From Aeromicrobium sp. IC_218 (GTDB lineage: Bacteria; Actinomycetota; Actinomycetes; Propionibacteriales; Nocardioidaceae): DNA of 64,000 nucleotides. The translations under genes were made by a program, and so were the position numbers. A model generated the notes under the pieces. It had not been told where the DNA came from and ran no database searches. It worked only from the letters and a program-made list of their open reading frames with translations. The stretch covers positions 124,001 through 188,000 of the forward strand of contig NZ_SJXM01000004.1 in NCBI RefSeq assembly GCF_004336805.1, written 5' to 3'. Positions 36,140-44,702 of this stretch are shown piece by piece (position 1 is the stretch's first letter; each line of letters starts with the position of its first letter).

Positions 36140-37381
36140 TCAGCGGCGGCGGACCAGCGTCATCACGTGGTAGATCACCACGGCCGCGACGCTGCCGAGC
36201 ACGATGCCGGTCACCGTGACGTCGCCGGACGTGAGCGTGAGGTTGCCGATGCCGATGATGAGCGCGGCGGCGGCCGTGTACTGGTTCACCGGGTCGGAGA
36301 AGTCGACCTTGTTGTCCATCCAGATGCGGATGCCGATGAGCCCGATGAGGCCGTACAGCGCGACGGTCACGCCGCCGATGACGCCCGGCGGGATGGTGAT
36401 GAGCAGCGCGCCGAGCTTGGGCGAGAGGCTCAGCAGCACCGCGACGACGCCGGCGACCACGTAGGCGGCCGAGGAGAAGACGCGCGTGGCGGTCATGACG
36501 CCGATGTTCTCGCCGTACGTCGTGGTGGCCGAGCCGCCGAAGGAGCCGGCGACCGCGGACGCGAAGCCGTCGGCGAACAGCGTCCGGCCGGTCATGCGGT
36601 TGATCTCGGGCTGCTCGGTCAGGTGCGCGACGGAGCGGACGTGGCCGACGTTCTCGGCGACCAGGGCCAGGACGATCGGCAGGAACATCGGGAGCACCGA
36701 CCACTCGACGTCCATCGTGTGGAAGTCGGGCAGGCCGAACCAGTCGGCGGTGCCGACCTTGCTGAAGTCGACCTGGTCGGTGACGATCGCCGCCAGGTAG
36801 CCCGCGACGATGCCGATGAGGATGGACAGGCGGGCCGGGAAGCCGCGCAGCACGACCGCGGACAGCACGATGACCGCGAGCGTGAACGTCGCCAGCCACG
36901 GGCCCTGCTGGTAGTTGTTCGTGGCCGCGGTGGCCAGGTTCAGGCCGATGAGGGCGACGATGGCGCCGGTGACGACCGGCGGCATGAGCAGCTCGAGCCA
37001 GCGCACGCCGGTGGCCTGCACGATCGCGCCCACGACGGCCAGCGTCACGCCGGTGACGAAGATGCCGAACAGGGCCGCGCCGGTGTCGCCGTCGTTGACG
37101 AGGGTGCTGACCGGGGCGATGAACGCGAACGACGAGCCGAGGTAGCTCGGCACGCGACCGGCGGTGAGGGCCAGGAAGAACAGGGTGCCGACGCCGGAGA
37201 AGAACAGCGTCGTGGTCGGCGGCAGACCGGTGAGGATCGGCACCAGGAACGTCGCGCCGAACATGGCGACGACGTGCTGGGCGCCGAACCCGATGGTGCG
37301 CGGCCAGGACAGTCGTTCCAGGGGCAGGACGATGGCGTCCTCGGCGACGGCGCGGCCGTCTCCGTGCAGCTTCCAGACCAC
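36140..37381 (-). CDS. uraA: Uracil/xanthine permease (NCS2 family, UraA-like)
   Basis: 413 residues with about 14 hydrophobic segments. The NCS2 landmarks are QHVVAMFGATFLVP in helix 1, the helix-8 stretch ALVAENVGHVRSVA with the substrate-binding Glu, and the helix-10 stretch GSFGGSATTTYGENIGVM. The latter two form the uracil site in UraA. It imports uracil (or a related base) with protons. The GTG at 37381 has GAGGAG just upstream. Its N-terminus carries a short cytoplasmic stretch (VWKLHGDGRAVAEDAIVLPLE) usual for the family. Confidence 0.92.
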   Translation of the reverse strand: MVWKLHGDGRAVAEDAIVLPLERLSWPRTIGFGAQHVVAMFGATFLVPILTGLPPTTTLFFSGVGTLFFLALTAGRVPSYLGSSFAFIAPVSTLVNDGDTGAALFGIFVTGVTLAVVGAIVQATGVRWLELLMPPVVTGAIVALIGLNLATAATNNYQQGPWLATFTLAVIVLSAVVLRGFPARLSILIGIVAGYLAAIVTDQVDFSKVGTADWFGLPDFHTMDVEWSVLPMFLPIVLALVAENVGHVRSVAHLTEQPEINRMTGRTLFADGFASAVAGSFGGSATTTYGENIGVMTATRVFSSAAYVVAGVVAVLLSLSPKLGALLITIPPGVIGGVTVALYGLIGLIGIRIWMDNKVDFSDPVNQYTAAAALIIGIGNLTLTSGDVTVTGIVLGSVAAVVIYHVMTLVRRR

Positions 37382-37417
37382 AGGGTCTCCTCGGATGGGG
37401 GTGGGGCGGGGCAGGGG

Positions 37418-38167
37418 TCAGGCGGTGAAGCGGGCGGCGAACGCCTCGAACTCGTCGCTGGCCAGCGAGGCGGCCTGGGCCCAGGACTCGAAGTCCAGGG
37501 ACGTGGCGAGGTCGGCCTCGGCGGCGATGCGCACCGAGCGCTTCACGTGGGCGGTGAGGGTGCGGTCACGGGCGGCCCAGCGCGTCGCGAGCTCGTGGGC
37601 GCGCGCAGCGGGGTCGTCGGCGAGCTCCTCGGCGAGGCCGAGCCGCACGGCGTCCTCCACACGCACCAGGTCGCCGTTCAGCAGCGCGTAGGTGGCGCGG
37701 GCACGGCCCATGCGCTCGGTGAGCATCCAGCTGCAGCCGCCGCCGGGGTGCAGGCCGATATCGGTGAACGTCGGGCCGAAGCCGGCCCGCGGTCCGGCGA
37801 CGATGACGTCGCAGGCCAGCGCGATGTTGAGCCCGGCGCCGACCGCCGCGCCCTGGACGGCGGCGATCGTCGGGATGCTCAGCTGGCGGATCGGCAGGAA
37901 CGAGTCGTAGACGCCCATGAGGTGGTCGCGCAGCACGGACGTCGGGCGGGTGCGGTCGCCGAACAGGCTGGCCAGGTCGGCGCCGGCGCAGAACGCCTTG
38001 CCGGCGCCGCGGACGACGAGGGCGCGGGCGTCGTCGTCGGCCGCCACGGTCGCGACGGCGGCGGCGAGCTCGTCCAGCAGCGGGCGGTCGAGGGCGTTGC
38101 GCCGCTCGGGCGCGTTCAGCGTGATGGTGCGGACGCCGCCGTCGGACTCGAGCAGGACGAGCGCCAT
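37418..38167 (-). CDS. Enoyl-CoA hydratase/isomerase family protein
   Basis: 249 residues of the crotonase fold. The oxyanion-hole segments are KAFCAGADLASLFGD and VQGAAVGAGLNIALACDVIVAGPRAGFGPTF. The second catalytic Glu position of classic hydratases falls in GLHPGGGCSWML, where Gly/Pro replaces the usual E, so it may be an isomerase or another crotonase. The CoA loop is otherwise normal. It starts at ATG 38167, one base after the DUF2470 stop (TGAcATG), so translation is coupled to that gene. Confidence 0.88.
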   Translation of the reverse strand: MALVLLESDGGVRTITLNAPERRNALDRPLLDELAAAVATVAADDDARALVVRGAGKAFCAGADLASLFGDRTRPTSVLRDHLMGVYDSFLPIRQLSIPTIAAVQGAAVGAGLNIALACDVIVAGPRAGFGPTFTDIGLHPGGGCSWMLTERMGRARATYALLNGDLVRVEDAVRLGLAEELADDPAARAHELATRWAARDRTLTAHVKRSVRIAAEADLATSLDFESWAQAASLASDEFEAFAARFTA

Positions 38168-38168
38168 G

Positions 38169-38465
38169 TCAGTGCCCCCGCGGCTCGACGCCGAGACGCT
38201 CGCAGGCCTGCTCGTAGAGGACGACCACGGCCTTGCGCAGGTCGGCGCGCTCGGTCACCTCGATCGGCCACGGCACCTCGACGGCGGTCGTGGTGTCCTC
38301 GACCTCGGCGGTCCAGCGTCCGGCCGTGGCGTCGAGACCGACCATCGTGGCCGTAATGGCCTGGGGGTCGGCGAACGCGCGGACGATGAGCAGCGAGTCG
38401 TCGGCGTGGTCGTCGTTCATGTGCGTCAGGACGGCCTGCACGACCGAGTCGTCGAAGGTGGTCAC
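38169..38465 (-). CDS. DUF2470-domain protein, 98 aa
   Basis: 98 residues, a free-standing DUF2470 domain: HMNDDHADDSLLIVRAF ... ATMVGLDATAGRWTAEV ... VPWPIEVTERADLRKAVVVLYEQA. In larger proteins this domain sits at the C-terminus of HugZ-like haem oxygenases and pyridoxamine-oxidase-fold proteins, where its first His can bind haem; the HMNDDHADD motif is intact. The TAGCGT hexamer for the GTG at 38465 (minus strand 38472-38477) reuses the stop codon of the upstream permease gene. Placement after metal transport genes is suggestive only. Confidence 0.87.
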   Translation of the reverse strand: MTTFDDSVVQAVLTHMNDDHADDSLLIVRAFADPQAITATMVGLDATAGRWTAEVEDTTTAVEVPWPIEVTERADLRKAVVVLYEQACERLGVEPRGH

Positions 38466-38474
38466 GGCCGTACG

Positions 38475-39323
38475 CTAGCGGCTCCGACGCCTGGTGCGGG
38501 CGAGGACGCCGTGCCGGGGCGCCAGCAGGAACACCAGCGCGAACAGGCAGCCCTGGGCGAGGACGATCATCGCGCCGGGCGCGGTGTCGAGGTAGTAGGC
38601 GCCGTAGAGGCCGACCAGCGCGCACAGCGCGGACGCCGCGGGGGCCACGAGCAGCATCCGGTCGAAGCGGTCGGTCAGCAGCCGGGCGGTCGCACCGGGG
38701 GTGATGAGCATGGCGACCACCAGCACGACGCCGACGGTCTGCAGCGCGACGACGGTGGTGAGCGCGAGCAGGGCCAGGAGCAGCCAGCGCAGCCGCGCGG
38801 GGCTCAGCCCGATGGCGAAGGCGTGGGTCGGGTCGAAGGCCACGAGCGTGAGGTCGCGGCGCTTGAGCAGCAGCACCACCAGCACGACGGCGGCGATCCC
38901 GATGATCTGCCAGAGCTCGCCGGCGTCCACGCCGAGCACGTTGCCGAAGACGATGTGGTTGAGGTCGGTCTGGCTCGGCGTGACCGAGATGAGCACGAGG
39001 CCGAGCGCGAACAACGTCGTGAAGACGATGCCGATCGCGGCGTCCTCCTTCACCCGCCGGCCCTCGCGCACCGCGCCGATGAGGGCGACGGCCAGGAAGC
39101 CGAACGCCGCCGCGCCCACCGCGAACGGCAGCCCGACCACGTAGGCCAGCACGACGCCGGGCAGGACCGAGTGGGAGACGGCGTCGCCCATGAGCGACCA
39201 GCCGACGAGCACCAGCCAGCACGAGAGCACGGCGCACACGACGGCCGCGGCGAGGCTGGCCACGAGCGCGCGCTCCATGAAGCCGTACGCGAAGGGGTCG
39301 ACCAGCAGGTCCCAGAGGGTCAT
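38475..39323 (-). CDS. Mn/Zn ABC transporter permease
   Basis: 282 residues with about nine helices of the ABC-3 family (ZnuB/MntB/SitC). The family loop GWSLMGDAVSHSVLPGVVLAY and the later VGVVLVVAMLITPGATARLLTDRFDRML are intact. It forms the channel for the ion delivered by the binding lipoprotein. It is the last gene of the three-gene import operon and overlaps the ATPase gene by four bases. Its stop codon TAG is part of the -10 of the next gene. Confidence 0.92.
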   Translation of the reverse strand: MTLWDLLVDPFAYGFMERALVASLAAAVVCAVLSCWLVLVGWSLMGDAVSHSVLPGVVLAYVVGLPFAVGAAAFGFLAVALIGAVREGRRVKEDAAIGIVFTTLFALGLVLISVTPSQTDLNHIVFGNVLGVDAGELWQIIGIAAVVLVVLLLKRRDLTLVAFDPTHAFAIGLSPARLRWLLLALLALTTVVALQTVGVVLVVAMLITPGATARLLTDRFDRMLLVAPAASALCALVGLYGAYYLDTAPGAMIVLAQGCLFALVFLLAPRHGVLARTRRRSR

Positions 39324-40051
39324 CGGTCCTCACCCACGTCCAGGCCGAACGCGCGGGCCAGGTTCTCGGGCCGGACGACGTCGGTCGTGGGTCCGTGCAG
39401 GAGCACGGTGCGGCGCAGCAGGACCGACTCGTCGGCCAGCTCGGGCAGCCGGGCCAGGTCGTGGCTGGAGACCAGGACGGTGCCGCCGTCGGCCGCGAAC
39501 GCGCGTAGCAGGACGGTCAGCGCCTCCTCGGTGCGCCGGTCGACGCCGGCGAACGGCTCGTCGAGCAGCAGCACCTGCGGAGCCTGGGCCAGGGCCCGGG
39601 CGACGAAGGCACGCTTGCGCTGGCCGCCGGACAGGTTGCCGATCTGGCGGTCGGCGAGGTCGGCCAGGCCCACGCGCTCGACCGCGTCGGCGACGGCCGC
39701 GTGGTCGTCCCGGCGCGGACGCCGAGTCGGCCCGAGCCGTCCGTAGCGGCCGGTCATCACCACGTCGCGGACGCTGACCGGGAACGTCCAGTCGACCTCC
39801 TCGCTCTGCGGCACGTAGCCGACGGCGCGGTGGCGGCGCGCCGCGGCGGGCGAGTCACCGAGGATGCGGACGGTGCCGCCGTCGGGCCGCACCAGGCCGA
39901 GCACGGACTTGAACAGCGTCGACTTGCCCGATCCGTTCATGCCGACGAGCCCGCACACGCGGCCGGGCTCGAGGGTGAAGGACGCGTCCTCGAGCGCGGT
40001 CACGGTGCCGTAGCGCACGCGCAGCCCGCGGACGTCCAGGGCGGGGGTCAT
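39320..40051 (-). CDS. Mn/Zn ABC transporter ATP-binding protein
   Basis: 243 residues. Walker A GMNGSGKS, Q-loop YVPQSEEVDWTFPVSVRDVV, signature LSGGQRKR, Walker B VLLLDEPFAGVD and switch His (SSHD) are all present. The stretch from PQ..E.DW.FP to DVV.MGRYGR is typical of the Mn/Zn branch (MntB/SitB/ZnuC-like). The ATG at 40051 overlaps the stop of the binding-protein gene (ATGA), and its own end overlaps the permease start, so the operon is tightly coupled. Confidence 0.93.
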   Translation of the reverse strand: MTPALDVRGLRVRYGTVTALEDASFTLEPGRVCGLVGMNGSGKSTLFKSVLGLVRPDGGTVRILGDSPAAARRHRAVGYVPQSEEVDWTFPVSVRDVVMTGRYGRLGPTRRPRRDDHAAVADAVERVGLADLADRQIGNLSGGQRKRAFVARALAQAPQVLLLDEPFAGVDRRTEEALTVLLRAFAADGGTVLVSSHDLARLPELADESVLLRRTVLLHGPTTDVVRPENLARAFGLDVGEDR

Positions 40052-40977
40052 GCGGGGCCTTCCGTCAGGCCGGCGACGATCACGTCGACGTCGTGGCGCA
40101 GCAGCTCGAGGTAGGTGGGCACGGGGCCGTCCGGCTCGGAGAGGGAGTCGACGTACAGCGTGCCGCCGAACCGGGCTCCCGTCTCCTCCACGACCTGCCG
40201 CATGGGGTCGTCGCTCACGGTCGACTCGCAGAACACCGCGGGCACGTCGCGCTCGCGGACGACCTCGATGGTGCGGCGGATCTGGCGCGGCGTGGCCTGC
40301 TGCTCGGCGTTGACCGGCCAGATGTACTGCTCGTCCAGGCCCGCGTCGCGGGCCAGGTAGGAGAACGCGCCCTCGCAGGTCACCAGCACGCGCTGGGCGG
40401 GCGGCACGGCGGCGACGGCCTCGCGCAGGTCGGCGGCGACGGCGTCCAGCTCGGCCCGGTAGGCGCGGGCGTTGGCGGCGAACTCGTCGGCGTGCTCGGG
40501 ATCGAGCTCGGCGAACGCCCGGGCCATGGTGTCGACGTAGACCCCGGCCGCGGTGGGCGACATCCAGGCGTGCGGGTTGGGCTTGCCGGCGTACTCGTCC
40601 GAGGCGATGTCGATGGGCTCGACCCCCTCGGAGACGACGACGTGCTCGGCGTCGGCGTCCTGCGTGAGCTGCTCGAACCAGGTCTCGAGCCCCAGCCCGT
40701 TGTCGAGCACGAGGTCGGCGCGGGCGGTGTCGCGGATGTCGGTGGGGGTGGGCTCGTAGGCGTGGATCTCGGCGCCCACCTTGGTGATCGAGTGCACCTG
40801 CAGGTGGTCGCCCGCGACGCGCCGGGCGATGTCGGCCAGCACCGTGAACGTGGTGAGCACGTACGGCCGTGGGTCGGGCTCGTCGGCGACCTGGATGCAG
40901 CCGGACAGCGCGAGCGCCGCGGCGGCGAGGACGCCGGTCAGCGCCCGCCGGGGGCGTCGGCCAGCGCGGCTCGGCAC
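40048..40977 (-). CDS. Metal ABC transporter substrate-binding lipoprotein (MntA/TroA-like)
   Basis: 309 residues. A lipoprotein signal (basic start, hydrophobic run, LALSGC with Cys27 as the lipidated residue) leads to a cluster A-I binding protein. Metal ligands are visible: His in EIHAYEPTPTDI, His in KPNPHAWMSP, Glu in the CEGAFSYLARD stretch and Asp in the final VDSLSEPDGPV. No His-rich loop is seen, which favours Mn over Zn, but this is weak. GTG 40977 has AGGAGG six bases upstream. No MntR or Zur box was seen in the 91-bp divergent region. Confidence 0.92.
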   Translation of the reverse strand: MPSRAGRRPRRALTGVLAAAALALSGCIQVADEPDPRPYVLTTFTVLADIARRVAGDHLQVHSITKVGAEIHAYEPTPTDIRDTARADLVLDNGLGLETWFEQLTQDADAEHVVVSEGVEPIDIASDEYAGKPNPHAWMSPTAAGVYVDTMARAFAELDPEHADEFAANARAYRAELDAVAADLREAVAAVPPAQRVLVTCEGAFSYLARDAGLDEQYIWPVNAEQQATPRQIRRTIEVVRERDVPAVFCESTVSDDPMRQVVEETGARFGGTLYVDSLSEPDGPVPTYLELLRHDVDVIVAGLTEGPA

Positions 40978-41068
40978 CGGTGTCCTCCTGGAGGGTGGGC
41001 GGCAGTGGCGCCATGCTGTCACAGCCCGCAGGGGTCCACCGGGCGGACGGCTGCTCCATGATGGAGCC

Positions 41069-41305
41069 ATGGACGAGCCTCGCGACCAGCCCGCTCCCGA
41101 GTCGCCGCAGGAGGGCTTCCGTCGCGCCCTCGTCATCGCCCTGGTCTGGATCGGGGTGCTGCTCGGCGTCCCGCTGCTCATCACGCTCGTGCTCGAGGTG
41201 CTGGGCGTGGACCGGCAGTTCACGTCGATGGAGCTGACGATCGTCCTGCTGGCCCAGCTCGTGCTCGCCCTGTGGCTGACCCGCAGGATCGTGCGGTCGC
41301 GATGA
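41069..41305 (+). CDS. Small two-helix membrane protein, 78 aa (paralogue A)
   Basis: A charged Pro/Glu-rich N-terminus is followed by two membrane helices (about 22-44 and 52-72) and a basic end TRRIVRSR. The GVPLL turn and TRRI-R-R end also occur in the 73-residue protein at 41769-41990, so the two are paralogues. Function unknown. The start is ATG 41069, six bases after CATGAT (41057-41062), leaderless. Two earlier ATGs overlap that hexamer and are out of frame. Its stop overlaps the GNAT start (ATGA). Confidence 0.72.
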   Translation: MDEPRDQPAPESPQEGFRRALVIALVWIGVLLGVPLLITLVLEVLGVDRQFTSMELTIVLLAQLVLALWLTRRIVRSR

Positions 41306-41727
41306 GCCTCGTCATCCGCTCCGCCACGACGGCGGACGTGCCCGAGGTCGTCGCGTTCTGGGCGGTGGCGGGCGAGAACGACGACCGGCCCACCGACAGC
41401 GAGGGCGCGGTCGTCCGCCTGGTGGAACGGGACCCGGACGCGCTGCTGCTCGCGCTCAACGGTGACGTGCTGGTCGGGACGGTCGTGGCCGGCTGGGACG
41501 GGTGGCGGGCCCACCTGTACCGCCTGGCGGTGCTGCCGGAGCGGCGCGGTCAGGGGGTGGCGAACGCGCTGCTGGACGCCGCGGAGGAGCGGCTGGTGCG
41601 CCTGGGCGCGGGGCGGCTCGACGCGATGGTGCTCGACGGGAACGAGCTCGGTCAGGCGGTGTGGCGGAAGCGTGGTTTCGCGCGCCAGCAGCGGTGGGGT
41701 CGCTGGGTGAAGCCGGTCGTCCGCTGA
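41302..41727 (+). CDS. GNAT-family N-acetyltransferase
   Basis: 141 residues with a compact GNAT fold: IRSATTADVPEVVAFWAVAGEN, acetyl-CoA motif A LYRLAVLPERRGQGVANALLDAAEERLV, and a C-terminal VWRKRGFARQQRWGRWVKPV. The motif arrangement (LAVLP..RG.G.A..LL) is that of the RimI-like group. The substrate is unknown. The ATG at 41302 overlaps the stop of the small membrane gene, so the two are cotranslated, which suggests a working link between acetyltransferase and membrane peptide. Confidence 0.87.
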   Translation: MSLVIRSATTADVPEVVAFWAVAGENDDRPTDSEGAVVRLVERDPDALLLALNGDVLVGTVVAGWDGWRAHLYRLAVLPERRGQGVANALLDAAEERLVRLGAGRLDAMVLDGNELGQAVWRKRGFARQQRWGRWVKPVVR

Positions 41728-41768
41728 TTCCGCTGCGGAACGAGCCCGGTCTGGCCGATCATCAGGGC

Positions 41769-41990
41769 ATGACCTCGAGCCCGTCCGCCCCGTCGTCCCG
41801 CGCGCAGCGCGGCATCCTCGTCGTGCTGTTCTGGCTCGCCCTGTGGTTCGTCGGGCTCCCGCTGCTGGTCCTGGCGCTGATGGCGCTCGGGTTCAGCAAC
41901 GCGGTCGGCATCGGTGAGATCGGTCTGTTCCTGCTGGTGTTCGTCGGCGTAGGGATCTACGGCACGCGCCGCATCCTGCGCGTGCGCTGA
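41769..41990 (+). CDS. Small two-helix membrane protein, 73 aa (paralogue B)
   Basis: 73 residues: a Ser/Pro start, helix 1 (about 15-36, ILVVLFWLALWFVGLPLLVL), helix 2 (about 46-63) and a basic end TRRILRVR. It is related to the 78-residue protein at 41069, sharing the GLPLL/GVPLL turn, spacing and TRRI end. The ATG at 41769 has a GATCAT hexamer (41757-41762) six bases upstream, so it is probably a leaderless gene of its own. It ends 4 bp from the convergent HNH gene. Confidence 0.72.
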   Translation: MTSSPSAPSSRAQRGILVVLFWLALWFVGLPLLVLALMALGFSNAVGIGEIGLFLLVFVGVGIYGTRRILRVR

Positions 41991-41994
41991 CCCC

Positions 41995-43209
41995 TCACGT
42001 GCGCAGGCGCGCGAGCGGCGGTCGGACCGGCGGCACCCCCGAGCGGTAGCGGTGCCCGGTGGGCGTCGTCCACTCCACCTCGCGCCCGCGACCGCGCACC
42101 TGGACGCTCCAGCCGGGCAGGTGCTTGATGGTGTGCGACCGGACGCAGAGCCCCTGCGCGTTGTCGAGCGTCGTCGCACCGCCCTCGGTGAACGCGCGGA
42201 CGTGGTCGACGTGCCGGATGCGGCAGTCGCACCCGGGCTGGCGGCACCGCCCGTCGCGCGAGCGGACGAAGCCGGTGTCGGCCCCGCTGAAGCGCCGCCG
42301 GCGCGGGTCGCGGGCGACGAGCGCACCGTCGACCGGGTCGGTGAGCAGCCGCCGGACGGACGCGTCGCGGGCGTGCGCGACGAGGTGCTCGGCGACCGCC
42401 GGCGTGAGCGGCCCGTAGCCCACCAGCTCGACGGGCTCGTCGGCGTCGCCCACGAGGGTGGGTGCGTCGAGGACGAGCTGCAGCTCGACGGCGGGCTTGC
42501 GGCCGGGCGTGAGGCCGGTGACGTCGGTGAGCAGGGTGTCGAACATGAGCTGGCTGACCGATCGGACGTCGCCGGCGGCGCGGGCGGTCTCGGCGCGGTG
42601 CCACAGGCTCTCGCGGATGGTCAGCACGTCCTCGGCCGGGCCGCGGACCCACAGGGCCGCGACCCCGTCGGGCTCGGGCGAGAGCTCGACCCGCTTGTCG
42701 GCGCGCGCCTGCTTCGCCCGCTCGTGGGCCGCCTCGGGGTCGAGCCCCACGACCACGTGGCGGGCGAGATCGGCAGCGCGTCGCGGGGTCAGCCCGTCGA
42801 GGTGGGGCGCGAGCTCGGCGTCGACCTGCGCGACGTCGTCGAGGCTGAGGGCGCCGCACTCGCGGCTGACGGCGTGGGCGCTGGTGACGGGGAGGCGTCC
42901 GGACCGCAGGGCGGACAGGACGGTGGGCATCGCCGCGAGGGTGACGGCGTGGCCGAGCTGGGTGCCCCCGGCCGACGGCGACACGCCCCGGGCCATCGCG
43001 ACCTCTCCGGCCACGGTGAGCGTGGCGTCCATGCCGGTGCCGGCCCGCTCGGCGTGGAGGGCGGCCACCTGCTCGAGCTGCAGTGCGGTGGCGTGCCGCA
43101 CGAGTCGCTCGAGCGCGGCGATGACGTCGATGCGCGAGCCGCCCAGCACGTCGTCGTGCTCGACCGCGGCGATCGCGGTCAGCAGCTGCTCGAACGGGAC
43201 GTCCTCCAT
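41995..43209 (-). CDS. DUF222 / HNH endonuclease domain protein
   Basis: 404 residues. The N-terminal DUF222 region (about 20-290) is followed by an HNH motif (about 335-385: CRQPGCDCRIRHVDHVRAFTEGGATTLDNAQGLC). The Cys pairs and His residues for zinc and catalysis are intact. Such proteins are repeated in actinomycete genomes (REP13E12-like genes of mycobacteria) and may be mobile or addictive elements; their substrate DNA is unknown. No flanking repeats or target duplications are visible here. ATG 43209 lies six bases from a TAACGT (minus strand 43216-43221), leaderless. Confidence 0.88.
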   Translation of the reverse strand: MEDVPFEQLLTAIAAVEHDDVLGGSRIDVIAALERLVRHATALQLEQVAALHAERAGTGMDATLTVAGEVAMARGVSPSAGGTQLGHAVTLAAMPTVLSALRSGRLPVTSAHAVSRECGALSLDDVAQVDAELAPHLDGLTPRRAADLARHVVVGLDPEAAHERAKQARADKRVELSPEPDGVAALWVRGPAEDVLTIRESLWHRAETARAAGDVRSVSQLMFDTLLTDVTGLTPGRKPAVELQLVLDAPTLVGDADEPVELVGYGPLTPAVAEHLVAHARDASVRRLLTDPVDGALVARDPRRRRFSGADTGFVRSRDGRCRQPGCDCRIRHVDHVRAFTEGGATTLDNAQGLCVRSHTIKHLPGWSVQVRGRGREVEWTTPTGHRYRSGVPPVRPPLARLRT

Positions 43210-43311
43210 GACCCCACGTTATGACCGACCACCGACAGTTTTAGCCGCCGTTCCAACGGTTTCCTTCCGGTCCGGGCCGAGGTCCGACGCGCCAGCACCT
43301 ACGCTGCGACC

Positions 43312-43815
43312 GTGGGCGACCTGACCATCCGCGCGGCGCGGGACGACGAGCACGCGCGGCTGGAGGACGTCGAGCGGGCGGCCGACACCGTGCTGGAGGC
43401 GCTGCTGCGTCCCGAGCGGCCGTCCACCCCGACCCCAGCGGCCGATCGGGCCTCCGCGCCCGGCTTCACGCTGGTCGCGGAGGACGGGAACGGACGCCTC
43501 GTCGGCTTCGTGCACGTGCTGGAGGACGCGGGCGAGGCGCACCTGGAGCAGGTCTCGGTGCTGCCCGACCACGGGCGCCGCGGGACCGGCCGGGCGCTCG
43601 TCGAGGCCGCCTGCGCCGGCGCGCGCGAGCGCGGCCACCGCGCGATCACCCTGCGGACGTTCGCCGACGTGCCCTGGAACGCGCCCTTCTACCGTTCGGC
43701 CGGCTTCGCCGAGTCCGAGCCGTCGGGCGCCGCCCAGCTCGCCCGCGAGGCGGACGAGCGCGCGTCCGGGCTCGACCGGCTCGGTCGCCGGGTCCAGATG
43801 ACGCGCGAGCTCTGA
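43312..43815 (+). CDS. GNAT-family N-acetyltransferase
   Basis: 167 residues. The GNAT core is GFTLVAEDGNGRLVGFVHVLE, EQVSVLPDHGRRGTGRALVEAACAGA (acetyl-CoA loop), and WNAPFYRSAGFAESEP. The last 25 residues form a charged tail. The layout resembles PhnO/YjdJ-like acetyltransferases; the substrate is unknown. The start is GTG 43312, six bases after TACGCT (43300-43305), leaderless. The gene is divergent from the HNH gene. The DUF817 gene begins 6 bp after the stop and is probably cotranscribed. Confidence 0.85.
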   Translation: MGDLTIRAARDDEHARLEDVERAADTVLEALLRPERPSTPTPAADRASAPGFTLVAEDGNGRLVGFVHVLEDAGEAHLEQVSVLPDHGRRGTGRALVEAACAGARERGHRAITLRTFADVPWNAPFYRSAGFAESEPSGAAQLAREADERASGLDRLGRRVQMTREL

Positions 43816-43821
43816 CCACCG

Positions 43822-44628
43822 ATGACGCGACTCGTCCACGGCCTGGCCCAGCTGGCGCGCTTCGCGTGGGTCGAGGCGCTGTCGTGCCTGTTCGCCGTCG
43901 GCGTCTTCGCGGGCCTCGCCCTGTCGTCGGTCGTCCCGCTGCCGGTCGCACGCTACGACGCGCTGCTGGTCTGGTGCGTCGGTCTCACGCTCGCGTTCTG
44001 GGCGGTCGGTCTCGAGACGAGGCGCGAGGTGCTCGTCGTGCTGGCCTTCCACCTGCTCGGCCTCGCGCTCGAGCTGTTCAAGGTGCACGTCGGCTCGTGG
44101 TCGTACCCCGAGGACGCCTGGACCAAGATCGGCGGCGTCCCGCTCTACGCCGGGTTCATGTACGCGGCCGTCGGCTCCTACATCTGCCAGGCCTGGCGCC
44201 GGATGGACCTGCGCCTGTCCGGCTTCCCGCTCGTCCCGGCCGCTGTCGTCGCGGTCGCGATCTACGCCAACTTCTTCACCCACCACTGGATCGCCGACCT
44301 GCGCGTCCCGCTCGCGCTCGTCGGCCTGGTCGTCCTGCGCCGCTGCCTGGTGCACTTCCGGGTCGGCCGCGAGACCTACCGGATGCCGCTCGTGCTGGCC
44401 TTCGTGCTCATCGGCTTCTTCCTGTGGCTGGCCGAGAACGGCGCGACCTTCCTCGGTGCCTGGACGTACCCGTCGCAGCAGGACGTCTGGGAGGCCGTCC
44501 ACGTCGGCAAGCTCGGCGCCTGGTCGCTGCTGGTGACGATGAGCTTCGTCATCGTCGCCGTGCTCAAGCGCTGGGAGGGCGAGCTCTACGCCGACGCCCC
44601 GGTGACCGTCACCCCCGACCGGGACTGA
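43822..44628 (+). CDS. DUF817-family integral membrane protein (YoaT-like)
   Basis: 268 residues with eight or nine predicted helices. The family pattern is recognisable: HLLGLALELFKVHVGSWSYPE, YAGFMYAAVGSYICQAWRRM, NFFTHHWIADLR, WLAENGATFLGAWTYPSQ and WSLLVTMSFVIVAVLKR. The repeated Trp-Ser/Thr-Tyr-Pro motif in two loops is characteristic of DUF817. Its function is unknown. The final codons TVTPDRD-stop are copied once more directly downstream by a 27-bp tandem duplication, which leaves the protein unchanged. Confidence 0.85.
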   Translation: MTRLVHGLAQLARFAWVEALSCLFAVGVFAGLALSSVVPLPVARYDALLVWCVGLTLAFWAVGLETRREVLVVLAFHLLGLALELFKVHVGSWSYPEDAWTKIGGVPLYAGFMYAAVGSYICQAWRRMDLRLSGFPLVPAAVVAVAIYANFFTHHWIADLRVPLALVGLVVLRRCLVHFRVGRETYRMPLVLAFVLIGFFLWLAENGATFLGAWTYPSQQDVWEAVHVGKLGAWSLLVTMSFVIVAVLKRWEGELYADAPVTVTPDRD

Positions 44629-44658
44629 GCGACCGTCACTCCCGACCGCGACTGAGCG
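44605..44658 (+). repeat. 27-bp tandem duplication across the DUF817 stop codon
   Basis: Two copies (44605-44631 and 44632-44658) differ at two bases. The unit holds the last seven sense codons and the stop; the second copy is in the same frame and ends with its own TGA. Confidence 0.75.
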
Positions 44659-44702
44659 ACCGCGCCAGGGCGCGAGCTGGACTCACCGGCGCGGACCTGC
44701 TC

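Noticed and set aside
40978-41068. A Zur or MntR box in the promoter region of the metal ABC operon
   Set aside because: No AT-rich palindrome of the known Zur, MntR or DtxR type is present in these 91 bases.
41995-43209. A homing element or transposon around the DUF222-HNH gene
   Set aside because: No flanking inverted or direct repeats and no interrupted gene are visible. The gene sits in an ordinary gap with its own promoter.
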